Position numbers and translations under genes: made by a program. From assembly GCF_003287735.1 (NCBI RefSeq), contig NZ_NSCM01000004.1:62001-126000 (forward strand): a DNA stretch of 64,000 bases. The letters are read 5' to 3'. This stretch comes from Photorhabdus bodei. GTDB lineage: Bacteria; Pseudomonadota; Gammaproteobacteria; Enterobacterales; Enterobacteriaceae. Positions 20,101 through 29,900 of the stretch are shown here, one piece after another; the first letter of the stretch is position 1, and each line of letters opens with the position of its first letter. The notes beneath the pieces were generated by a model. That model worked only from the letters and a program-made list of their open reading frames with translations. It ran no database searches and was not told the origin of the DNA.

Positions 20101-23100
20101 GGTTTTCGTGTTGAACTGGGGGAAGTTGAGTCGGCTTTGGTGAAGTTACCCCAAGTGGCGGAAGCCGCGGTACTCGTTCATAAAGACAGAACGGGTGAAA
20201 ATTGCTTGGTCGCTTATCTCGTATTAACTGCAAATGTTGCTCAGGTTGAGCAGATTATTAATAACATTAAGCAGGGATTAAGCCATCACTTACCGGATTA
20301 TATGATCCCCGGCTACTATGAGATTCTGGATAAGATGCCATTGAATGCGGCGGATAAAATTAATCGCCATGCATTGCCGAAGCCTTGTTTAGTGAATCAT
20401 CACGTTGAGTGGGTTGAACCTGCCAACAAGATCGAGCGAGCATTAGCCGGTATTTGGCAATCAGTACTCAATGTTAACCGGGTCAGTCGAAACGACAACT
20501 TTTTCTACCTCGGCGGCCACTCTTTATTGGTCATTCGGGTCATTTCAAAAATACGTGCAGAACTTGGACGGGAAATTGCCGTTAAAGCTATTTTTGATCA
20601 TCCAACGCTTGCCGAGCTTGCGGTTATGCTTGAACAGCGGGCGGTGACGACAGTGGATTCGATTCCCAAACAGCCACGAACCGGTGAGTTACTGCCTCTG
20701 TCATTCGCGCAGGAGCGCTTGTGGATTCTTAGCCAAATTGATCAAAGTAGCGCGGAATACAATATGCCGATTGCATTTGCTGTTGAGGGCGAATTTGATG
20801 TTGGCGTAGCTGAACTCGCACTTAATCAAATCATCGAGCGTCATGAAATATTACGTACGGTCTACATTAAGAAAGACGGCAAACCGTTCCAGAAAATTTT
20901 ATCTGGGAGAAACCTGACGCTTAATTATATTGATTTGACCTGTATGCCTAAGGAGCAACAAAGTCAGCATGTAGCTGAATTAATGGAAAAAGACGCTAGA
21001 CAAATTTTTGATCTAAGCCGCGATTTAATGATTCGGGCCACTTTTATTCAACGTCAAGTCAATAATGGCGTATTGCTATTTAATGCTCATCATATTGCGT
21101 CTGACGGCTGGTCTGAAGATATTCTTACCCATGAGTTTATTGCTTATTATGATGCTTTACGCAATGGGAATAATGTCGAAATAAAGGAACTTGATATTCA
21201 ATATGCTGATTTTGCAGTTTGGCAACGTGACAGGTTGCAAAGTGAGTATTTAGCGTCGCAGATCAGCTATTGGAAGCGGCAGTTGGATGAGATACCACCA
21301 GTACACGGTTTACCGCTGGATAGACCGAGGCCGAAGGTAAGACAACATCAAGGTGCCGTGGTGACAGGCTCATTGCCGGAGGAGACGACGCAAGCACTTG
21401 TCAGTTTGGCCAAACAACATCAACTGACTCCGTTCATGCTGTTCCATGCTGCATTGGCATTATTACTATCTCGTCACAGCAACAGCCATGACATTGTGAT
21501 AGGTACGCCGGTGGCGAACCGTTTGCAGGCAGAGCTGGAAACGCTTATTGGCTTCTTTGTCAACACCTTGATATTACGAGTGGATACTAGGCACGCGATG
21601 CTCAGTGATTACCTTTCTCATGTCAAACAGGTGCATTTGGATGCTCAGGCCAATCAAGACGTGCCGTTTGAACAACTGGTTGAACAGTTACAAGTAACAA
21701 GGAGTACAGCATATACGCCATTGTTCCAAATCATGTTGACGACCGATACAGATTATGGACTGACTAGTGACGTTGGCGAGGTTACCTTCAGCCTGCCGGG
21801 AATGAAGCTGAATTCAATAGCTCCGAACCATATCCAAACCAAGTTTGATCTCAATATTGACTTGAGTATTAGTGAGCATAGATTGCATTTGTACTGGGTC
21901 TATGACACTAGCTTGTTCAGTCATGAACATATTGAGCAGCTCAATGATCACCTGTCACGTTTACTGGTAGGGCTGGCCGAAGCGACGAAGGCCGATGACG
22001 ATACACGGGTTTCGCTTGCCAGTTTGCCGATGCTGTCAAATGTGGAGATCGAGTACCTGCGGCATACTCTCAATGATACTTATGTAGAATATCCAAAGAA
22101 CCAATGTATCCATGAGCTGTTTGAACAACAGGCCGAAGAAAACCCCGATAACATTGCGCTGGAGTGCGGTGATCGCCAATTGACTTACAGGCAGCTCAAT
22201 GAAAAATCCAACCAGTTGGCGCACTATCTGTTGGAACGCCACGCTATTGAACCGGATACGCTAGTAGGTTTATGCGTGGCGCGTTCACTGGAGATGGTAA
22301 TTGGCATTTTGGCGATCCTCAAGGCGGGGGGAGCTTATGTGCCGCTGGATCCAAGATATCCTCAGGAACGTTTGGGTTACATGTTGGAAGATGCTCAGCT
22401 TGAGGTGGTGCTGATCCAATCACATCTGGAGCAGGTACTATCAGGCTTCAATGGTCATCGGGTGATATTAGATAACCTTGGCTGTGTGAGTGGTCAAATC
22501 AGCACGGCATACCGCCACTACCCTATCACTAATCTGGATAAGCATTCATTGGCGTTGACTGCCGGTCATCTGGCTTATGTAATTTACACCTCGGGATCAA
22601 CGGGTAAACCTAAAGGGGTGATGATTGAGCATAGTAATACAATTGCCATGCTCAGTTGGGCTCGTTCGCAATATACCAAGGAGGACATTGCTTGTGTTCT
22701 TATGTCAACGTCTCTGAACTTTGATTTATCAATATTTGAACTATTTTTACCTTTAGTCTCGGGTACACGGGCGTGTATTGTTGAGGATATTCTGGTTCTA
22801 CATCAAGGCATTGACCGCAAGGTGACTCTGATAAATACAGTACCTTCGGCAATGAACTCTCTGGTTGAACAAAATGCGATACCGAGGGGGACTCGGGTTA
22901 TTAATTTGGCCGGCGAGGCGTTATCTGCAAATTTGGTCGATGCAATATATAAGAAAAATCAAGGTGTAACAGTTTATAACTTATATGGGCCGTCAGAGGA
23001 TACGACATATTCTACTTGGGCGAAATTGGATTCTCCCGTGCACACCACACCGGCTATTGGCAGGATTATTAGCAATAGTCAGGCTTATATTTTGGATAAA

Positions 23101-23979
23101 GAGCAGCAACTTGTGCCTTACGGCTCTACGGGGGAGCTTTATATCGGCGGCGCGGGCTTAGCCCGTGGTTATCTCAATCGTCCTGAACTCACGAAGGAAC
23201 GCTTCGTTGCCAACCCATTGCATGATCTGACCAATATCAATAGTAGTGAGCGTTTGTATAGAACCGGCGATTTGGTGCGTTACCTGTCAGACGGTAATTT
23301 GGAGTTCGTTGGTCGTATTGATGATCAGGTGAAAATCCGTGGTTTCAGAATAGAGTTGGGTGAGATTGAGTATCAACTCAATCAGCAGGCCGGAGTGAAC
23401 TCGTCTCTGGTGCTGGTCAAGACAACTTTGACAGGCGACAAACAACTGGTTGCCTATATCAAACAGGTATCGGATAAGCTGACGAATGAGAGAGCGCGTG
23501 CAGAAGAATGGCAGCAGGCTCAAACTCAGTTTATTCAGGGTATCAAATCCGCATTAGCCAAATCCTTGCCAGACTACATGATACCGTCAGTCATGGTGGT
23601 GGTTGAAGAATGGCCGTTGACGCCTAATGGCAAGGTTGACCGTAAGAGGCTGCCTGAACCCAATACAGAACATGATAAAAGCGATAATTTTATTGAACCG
23701 GTTGGTGAAACGGAAATCTCTTTGGCGGCAATTTGGCAAAGGGTACTGAATGTCAAACAAATATCGCGTAACGATAACTTTTTTGAACTAGGCGGTCACT
23801 CATTATTGGCAATCAAATTAGTCACGGAAATCAATGCTGCATTTGTCATTGAGCTTGGTGCTATGCAGGTTTTCCAGACACCTCTCTTGCATGAGCTTGC
23901 AGAATTAATCTGCAACCAGCAATTACAAGGACAAATCCAAAGTGAACTTGAAACGGCAGGTGAAGAGGGGTGGTTATGA
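14137..23979 (+). CDS. NRPS 1: C(starter)-A-T-C(dual-like)-A-T-C-A-T, modules 1-3
   Basis: This 3280-residue NRPS has three modules. C1 (about 1-440, HHIIIDG) has no upstream partner and looks like a starter C domain. A1 (about 480-1000) reads code DIESIGTVTK, Lys-type. T1 has GGHS near 1026. C2 (about 1120-1545) begins IYPLSPLQEGIFFHH and has HHLLSDH, the dual C/E subclass. A2 (about 1555-2080) reads DVWQMIGDDK, like Dab codes (D-x-W...DDK). T2 is near 2125. C3 (about 2184-2620) has HHIASDG. A3 (about 2650-3170) reads DLFNNALTYK, which I recall as an Ala/small-residue code. T3 is near 3218. Codes are hand-aligned to GrsA positions. The protein ends EEGWL, a probable docking tail for the next protein. 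An AAGGGA box precedes the ATG. Confidence 0.95.
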   Translation: MFLDKVEQLVIPLNQQQKEIYLDHINREDTAAFNIGGYVEIKQSINIKNLECAIKYTIQEHAVLRCSIVDKYSMPHHVDSDALKGTVEFAHIVQDHHFELSHLDLSGEEEAESKALAIVERIFSEPFRLAQDVLYRVGLIQLAANRFWLYFISHHIIIDGVGYANWFRSIFDAYQQLELGNTPKENTGVRFLDLAAQPLPENYNQQLAKAAKYWKELLHHLPDVPFQCRKEGFGTADSRKNSRLVHFIKPDRYQSFLTKASQCNLPISPLFITAIASLVNRINQSDGVLIGTPLHNRTTSAQRNMVGSFISMLPVMCVQNEQISVAESVAMTARTIKSGYRYRSYPSSALYKDLSLRAQGRERLFDIVFNYQQIDFDFSASGLDTETHYLSHGREDIPLTVILCDYGDKQSTQLQLDYRHDYFSSHQAEHLLQSIMTLVEQMVAQPEALLTSLDLVSKGVEQALWHLSQSAVPGEKPVCPTITLVHEQIEQYAKRHPDAIAIVDGERQMSYAALNSKANQLANYLIEQGVRPDSRVAICLPRSSEMVVAMLATLKAGAAYVPMDPDYPDGRLQFMLTDAEPVVCITVSSIAYRFAACEITTLLLDDAQLNEHLALRSVANISASNIGLQLEHLAYVIYTSGTTGQPKGVMVEHKQLNHFVAHITEFYRLTEHDKFLQFSSVSFDISVEECFGSLCNGGTLVLRADDIHYDFDAFWAFCRHHEISVTSLPTAFWHQLVNYSRQPIDSSLRLVILGGEMVKSVSAREWFERGPAIELINTYGPTETTVTASAYCMTSLADVTAMIPIGKANYGTQLYILDTNLKSVPSGFQGELYIGGTGVTRGYLNREQDSEKYFVANPFGSGRLYRTGDIVRQLPDGNLEFIGRNDNQVKINGFRIEPEEISNQLMDYPGIHEAVVYPRQLGSDDRLQLIAYVVAEGTININAIRLAMKNKLADYMLPVAVVQLEKLPLTQNGKLDFKQLPLPQKQDYSQQGFVAPEGEAERVLAQLWQSLLALNKVSRHDNFFALGGHSLLIMSMRAELAQRGYELPMRAIYRTNTLAELALHLSCVRKDEETLTHQEVAVNKLAEHVEHITPDMLDMVILNEKEIAVICQQVEGGASNIQDIYPLSPLQEGIFFHHRMNEQHDTYIIPILIKFTNEQKLTAFLHTLDKIVARHDIFRTSIHWHDLTTPVQVVHRTAAVPLQWQAVAPGFSALGTLAELSAIEHHHMKLDRAPMMQAIAAKDTKTDACFLLLKQHHLLSDHISVLLQIAEMHALLEDPNVLLPTPVQYREFVAYSLSANQSNSGVDYFKAKLSDVAETTAPFGLLDVYNDGLKIETVRELVGPRLAQQIIGLSIQHCISAANIFYLSWALVVAKCSGKSDVVFGSMMSGRQQAIRGSDRILGMLINLLPIRINLADLSVSEALKQIHDELIELADYEHFPLSEALRYSALPGGTPLFTSLLNFSHKSELAVANQSHHFEMIDTKEYTNYPLEMGVEQLDDDFIIQVHVESQVGANNVLMYIRTALEAIIHALGQAPQTPLLTLSITPIREQQRIINEFNSPVVAYDKTVAIHQRFEHQVVKTPAAIAAVCNTNRITYAELNRRANQLAHYLIAQGVVRNHIVAIYAERSIEFVIAMLGIMKAGAAYVPLDPTNPPERLSYMLADSGVNVVLTQSHLNGLTFNGQKRFRLDVDWPSLDHYPNTHPEVECYPDDLAYMIYTSGSTGKPKGALVHHAGALNHIDAEFDVLGFMGSDNQLLSRNFLQSAAASSDVSVWQFLAPLLSGGKTVILPDAMDLPEYVRVLQDEHIHLIQTAPSVLKILLEHLLSQGEAATPLPDLKWLMIIAEPCPVPLVNRWLQYYPEIPVMNGYGPSEASDDITYFIIDKPLEERVKNIPIGKPLPNLTMYVLDQHMQILPTNVIGELCVSGVGVGKGYWNKPEKTAESFKDNPFHTMNGHGARLYRTGDLGYWNANGNLELIGRIDNQVKVRGFRVELGEVESALVKLPQVAEAAVLVHKDRTGENCLVAYLVLTANVAQVEQIINNIKQGLSHHLPDYMIPGYYEILDKMPLNAADKINRHALPKPCLVNHHVEWVEPANKIERALAGIWQSVLNVNRVSRNDNFFYLGGHSLLVIRVISKIRAELGREIAVKAIFDHPTLAELAVMLEQRAVTTVDSIPKQPRTGELLPLSFAQERLWILSQIDQSSAEYNMPIAFAVEGEFDVGVAELALNQIIERHEILRTVYIKKDGKPFQKILSGRNLTLNYIDLTCMPKEQQSQHVAELMEKDARQIFDLSRDLMIRATFIQRQVNNGVLLFNAHHIASDGWSEDILTHEFIAYYDALRNGNNVEIKELDIQYADFAVWQRDRLQSEYLASQISYWKRQLDEIPPVHGLPLDRPRPKVRQHQGAVVTGSLPEETTQALVSLAKQHQLTPFMLFHAALALLLSRHSNSHDIVIGTPVANRLQAELETLIGFFVNTLILRVDTRHAMLSDYLSHVKQVHLDAQANQDVPFEQLVEQLQVTRSTAYTPLFQIMLTTDTDYGLTSDVGEVTFSLPGMKLNSIAPNHIQTKFDLNIDLSISEHRLHLYWVYDTSLFSHEHIEQLNDHLSRLLVGLAEATKADDDTRVSLASLPMLSNVEIEYLRHTLNDTYVEYPKNQCIHELFEQQAEENPDNIALECGDRQLTYRQLNEKSNQLAHYLLERHAIEPDTLVGLCVARSLEMVIGILAILKAGGAYVPLDPRYPQERLGYMLEDAQLEVVLIQSHLEQVLSGFNGHRVILDNLGCVSGQISTAYRHYPITNLDKHSLALTAGHLAYVIYTSGSTGKPKGVMIEHSNTIAMLSWARSQYTKEDIACVLMSTSLNFDLSIFELFLPLVSGTRACIVEDILVLHQGIDRKVTLINTVPSAMNSLVEQNAIPRGTRVINLAGEALSANLVDAIYKKNQGVTVYNLYGPSEDTTYSTWAKLDSPVHTTPAIGRIISNSQAYILDKEQQLVPYGSTGELYIGGAGLARGYLNRPELTKERFVANPLHDLTNINSSERLYRTGDLVRYLSDGNLEFVGRIDDQVKIRGFRIELGEIEYQLNQQAGVNSSLVLVKTTLTGDKQLVAYIKQVSDKLTNERARAEEWQQAQTQFIQGIKSALAKSLPDYMIPSVMVVVEEWPLTPNGKVDRKRLPEPNTEHDKSDNFIEPVGETEISLAAIWQRVLNVKQISRNDNFFELGGHSLLAIKLVTEINAAFVIELGAMQVFQTPLLHELAELICNQQLQGQIQSELETAGEEGWL

Positions 23980-26900
23980 TGGACATGTTTAAATTAGTTA
24001 AAGACGCTTATGAGCAGGGTGTATTGCTATTCAGTAAAGAGGGTAAGTTAGGGTTTAAGCTAAAGGGAGCTGATTTCCCCGATGAACTAAAAGCCAGGAT
24101 TAAAGCACACAAAGCTGAGCTGATTGATTTTCTCGATAAAGGCAGAGTGGATATCCCTGGCAATGAAATGGTGATTGAACCGGCTCTTCGAACCCAAGAG
24201 TTGCCTCTAAGTTCTTCACAGCAACGGATCTGGTTTATCGAGCAGTTTGGCGGTGGGAGTACCGCCTACAACATGGTGTCAGCCTATACGGTAAGCGGTG
24301 AATTTGAATTGGCGGCGGCGAATCTGGCCTTGCAAACCATCATAGATCGACACGAAGTGCTGCGTACTGTTTACCACAGCGATGAAAATGGAACTTGGCA
24401 GGTTATCAAGCCGGAGCGGTCATTCGAGATAGTCCAATCAGATATCCATGATATAGGCGAAGCCGGGCAAGAGGCGTGGGTTGAGCAGGCCATTCAGGAT
24501 GAAATGACCTACCGATTTGATTTGGCTCAGGATGTGATGGTGCGTTGTCGCTATATCAGCACTTCGATGAAGCAGGGCGTGCTGTTATTCAACATGCATC
24601 ATATTGCTTCTGATGGTTGGTCGATGGGGATATTGGTTAAAGAGTTTGTGAGCTTGTATCAGGCTTATCGCCAAGGTCGGGCTAACCCGTTACCGACGCT
24701 GGAGATTCAGTATGCCGATTATGCGGTCTGGCAGCGCAGCCCGGAGAGAGAAGCTCAGTTAGCGGCAGGGTTAGCATATTGGCAGCAACAGTTGTCGGAT
24801 TTACCCCCAGTACACGGGATGCCTCTGGATTACGCGCGACCAACCCATCAAACCAGTCATGGCGGCAGTTATGAATTTAGCCTGAACAACGCGGTTAGCA
24901 GAGGGTTGCAGCAACTGGCGCAGGCGCAGGGTTGCACGCTTTTTATGGTATTGCATGCGGCGTTTACGGTACTGCTTGGTCGTCACGGCGGGCAACGGGA
25001 TATTGTGGTGGGAACCCCGGTAGCTAACCGTTTGCAGATATCATTAACGCCGTTGATAGGCTGCTTTATGAATACGCTGGTGTTGCGCAGCGAGTGTGAT
25101 CTCGAACAATCATTCATCGATTACCTAGGCTCGGTCCGGGAGATAAACCTGACTGCCCAGCGGCATCAAAATGTCCCATTTGAGTTATTAGTGGAGCGAT
25201 TGCAGCCGGAACGCAGCACCAGTTATTCACCGTTATTCCAAATCATGTTTTCTATGAATACGAATGACCGTGTGGCATTGCAACTGGAAGGGGTAAGTTT
25301 GCAGCCGCGGCCAGAACAGACCCGCAATGCGATGTATGAATTGACGTTAGAGGCCCAGCAAACAGAGGAAGGTCTGACTTTTAGTTTCGAGTACAACACG
25401 GATTTGTTTGCAGAAGAGACAATAAAGCGGCTGGCGGCGCGTTTTACGACTTTGCTGATGGGCATAGTGGTCTCTCCGACCGAAAAGCTTGGCGATTTGG
25501 CGCTGTTGCCGCCGGAAGAGCAGGATTATCTGCTGCACAATTTGAACCAGACCGCAGTAGAGTATGACCGTAGCCAATGCATTCATGAGCGGATAGAAGC
25601 ATTTGCTGAACGAACGCCGGATGCCATTGCGCTGATCTTTGGCGGCCAACGGTTGACTTATGCTCAACTCAATGCCCGCGCTAATCAGTTAGCGCATCAA
25701 TTAAGAGCTCAGGGCGTTTCAACGGGTGGACGAGTTGCTGTGTTGTTGCACAGAGGCATCGACATGGTTACCGCACTATTGGCAGTGATGAAAGCAGGAG
25801 CTGCGTATGTTCCGGTTGATCCCAGCTTTCCTGCCGACAGAGTGCGGTATATGCTGAGGGATGCGGAGCCACAATGTATTATAAGCAACCGCGAATGTGC
25901 ATCACGATTAGTCGGTTTTGCGGAACTCACCTGCTTACTGGATCACCTTGATCTTAGCCAATCACCCACCACAAATATTCCTAAACAGTCGATTGGTTTA
26001 GCAGCATCTGCTCTGGCCTACGTGATTTATACCTCGGGTTCTACGGGCAAGCCCAAAGGTGTTATGGTCAGCCACTCTGCGGTTAATAACTTCTTGATCT
26101 CAATGCAAGATAACTTGCAGTGTGTGGCACAGGACAATATTTTAGCCATCACGACGATTTCCTTTGATATTGCAGTGTTAGAGCTCTATCTGCCTTGGCT
26201 GTCTGGTGCCGCTTGTGTAGTGGCGGCGCAGCAGGATGTGACTGATCCCGCCAGGCTGATTGCGCTACTCGAACAACATAACATTTCACTGTTACAAGCC
26301 ACGCCAACGACTTGGAATATGTTGCTTGAATCAGGCTGGCAGGGGCGCTCGTCGTTAAAAATGATCAGTGGTGGCGAGGCCTTGCCATTAGCGACAGCAA
26401 CGGCATTATTGAGCAAAGGCAACGCGCTCTGGAATATGTACGGACCGACGGAAACCACGGTTTGGTCAACCATTGCGAAACTGGACGCCCAACGGCTTGA
26501 GCAGCAACTTGTTACTATCGGGTTACCGTTAAACAACACCACGATTTATTTACTTGATGAACAATTAAAGCCGGTGCCTTTTGGGGCGGAGGGAGAGTTA
26601 TACATCGGCGGTGATGGGCTTGCTGAAGGCTATTTTAAACGAGTAGATCTGACTGCTGAGCGATTCATTAACCTGACATTCTCTGACGGTTTAATCGCTA
26701 AGGTTTATAAAACGGGTGATCTTGCCCGTTACACTACCGAGGGTTCACTTGTCTATCTGGGCAGAAATGATTACCAAGTGAAATTACGGGGTCACCGAAT
26801 TGAACTTGGCGAAATTGAACAGGTTATTAACCTGTTTCCACAAATAACCCGTTCTGTTGTGGTTGCGCTAAACGATCAGCAAACACAACAGTATCTCGCG

Positions 26901-29900
26901 GGTTATGTGGTCGCCGAGCAACAAATTGATATTGATGCGCTACGTCAACATCTTGAACAGAAATTGCCGGCCTACATGTTGCCTAGGGCAATTATTCAGC
27001 TCGAAACATTGCCACTGACGTTAAATAACAAGATTGATCGCAAAGCGCTTCCGGCACCGCAAGACAGTGATATCGCTATTAAAGCCAGTACGCCACCTAT
27101 CGGCGAAACAGAAGAAGCACTGGCGGCTATTTGGTGCGAAATGCTCGGTATTGAGCAAATAGGCCGGGATGACAACTTTTTTATGGCTGGAGGCCACTCA
27201 TTAATTGCGACTAAGGTGATCACAAAGATTAATGAGCAGTGTCAATGCCATTTACAGGTAAGAGATATCTTTGAAGCTGCAACAGTGGCTTTACTTGCAG
27301 AAAGAGTGCCTTATGCAGCGTCGGATAAGCGTTATCAGACGATTCCTATTATTGAACGCAAGACAAATTTATTACCGCAATCTTATGCTCAACAACGGAT
27401 CTGGTTTATTGAGCAGTTTGGCGGTGATAGCACCGCCTACAACATGGTGTCAACCTATACGGTAAGCGGTCAATTTGAACTGGCGGCCGCGAATCGGGCT
27501 CTGCAAACCATCATAGATCGGCACGAAGTGCTGCGTACTGTTTACCACAGCGATGAAAATGGAACCTGGCAGATTATCAAGCCGGAGTGGTCGTTTGGGA
27601 TAGCTCAATCGGATATCAGTGATATAGGCAAAGCCGGGCAAGAAGCGCGGATTGAACAGGCCATTCAGCATGAAATGACCTACCGATTTGATTTGGCACA
27701 GGATGTGATGGTGCGTTGTCACTACATCAGCACCTCGATGGAGCAAGGTGTGCTGTTATTTAACATGCATCATATCGCTTCTGATGGCTGGTCAATGGGG
27801 GTATTGGTTAAGGAATTTACGAGTTTGTACCTGGCTTATCGTCAAGGCCGAACTAACCCGTTACCGGCGCTGGAGATTCAGTATGCCGATTATGCGGTCT
27901 GGCAACACAGTGCGGAAGGAGAATCTCAATTAGCGGCAGGGTTAGAATATTGGCAGCAACAGTTATCGGATTTACCCCCGGTACACGGAGTGCCTCTGGA
28001 TTACGCGCGACCAGCCAACCAAACCAGTCATGGCCGCAGTTATGAATTTAGTCTGGACAATGAGGTTAGCAAAGGGTTGCAGCAACTGGCGCTGACACAA
28101 GGGTGCACTCTTTTTATGGTGTTGCATGCGGCGTTTACGGTACTGCTCGGTCGTCACGGCGGGCAACGAGATATTGTGGTGGGAACCCCGATAGCTAACC
28201 GTTTGCAGACATCATTAACGCCGTTGATAGGCTGCTTTATCAATACGCTGGTATTGCGCAGCGAGTGTGAGCTGGAGCGATCGTTTATCGATTACCTGAG
28301 ATCGGTCCGGGAGGTAAACCTGTCTGCCCAGCGGCATCAAAATGTCCCGTTTGAGTTATTAGTGGAGCGGTTGCAGCCGGAACGTAGCACCCGTTATTCA
28401 CCGTTGTTCCAAATCATGTTTTCTATGAATACGAATGACAGTGTGGCGCTGCAATTGGAAGAGGTCAGTTTGTGTCCGAGGCCGGAGCAGACCCGCAATG
28501 CAATGTATGAATTGACACTGGATGCTAGCCAAACAGAGGAAGGTCTGACTTTTAATTTCGAGTACAACACGGATTTGTTTGCAGAAGAGACAATAAAGCG
28601 GCTGGTGGTACGTTTTACGACCTTGTTGATGAGCATAGTGGCTTCACCATCCGAAAAGCTTGGCAATTTGGATCTGTTGCCACCGGAAGAGCAGGATTAC
28701 CTGCTGCATCGTTTGAACCAGACAGCAGTGGAGTATGACCGTAGCCAATGTATCCATGAGCGGATAGAAGCGTTTGCTGAACAAACGCCGGATGCCATTG
28801 CGTTGGTCTTTGGTGAACAACAGTTGACTTATGCACAACTTAATGCCAGAGCCAATCAGTTGGCACATTATTTGGTTGTTCAGGGTGCCAAACCGGATTC
28901 AATGATTGCGATATGTATTGAACGAAGTATTGAGATGATTGTGTCGGTACTTGCCATTTTGAAATCGGGTAGTGCTTATTTACCGCTCGATCCTGCCTAT
29001 CCGCAAGAAAGGCTTGCTTATATTATTGATGATGCACAGCCTTTGATGGTGATAACCAACAGCCATAACAAGAAATTATTGCCTGAAAATAGTCCATTTA
29101 GCATTGATGTGACGACAACCTCGTTTGCCGGGCTCTCAACCGATAATATTCCCGCCGCTGAATTAAGTTTGTGTTCTACCCACTTGGCCTATGTTCTCTA
29201 TACCTCAGGTTCTACGGGCATGCCGAAAGGTGTGATGATTGAACATCAGGCATTGGTGAATCTAGTGGTGGGGCTTGCGGATGCCTATCTTTATTCAAAG
29301 CAGGATCGGGTACTGCAATTTGCCGCCCTCAGTTTTGATATGTCTATCGAAGAGATATTTGGCGCCCTTGGTAATGGCAGTACTTTAGTCTTACGTGGCG
29401 AAGATTGGTTGATGGATGTCGCCACTTTCTGGCAAAGATGCCGGGAATACCAGATCAGCGCGGTGAATTTGCCAACCACGTTCTGGCACGAAGTAGTCAG
29501 TGAAGAGACGGTATTGGTCCCTGAGCATATTCGCCAAATCAGTGTCGGAGGCGAGCAGATTAAGCCGGATAAAGTGGTTGCATGGTACCGGCGACCGGGG
29601 CATTTACCCCGTTTAGTCAATGCCTATGGGCCAACGGAATACACGGTCAATACTTGCATTGCCTACGATTTTCAGGGAGACGCCCTCAGTATCGGGCGGC
29701 CAATTCAAAATACGGCCATCTTCTTGTTGGACAAAAACCAACAGCTTGTGCCTTTTGGCGCTGTTGGGGAAATTTGTGTCGCGGGTGACGGCGTTGCGCG
29801 GGGCTATATCAACAAAGAGCAATTAACCCGTGAACGATTTATTGATAATCCTTTTACAAGCCGTTATCCAAAGCTCTATCGAACCGGCGATTTGGGGCGT

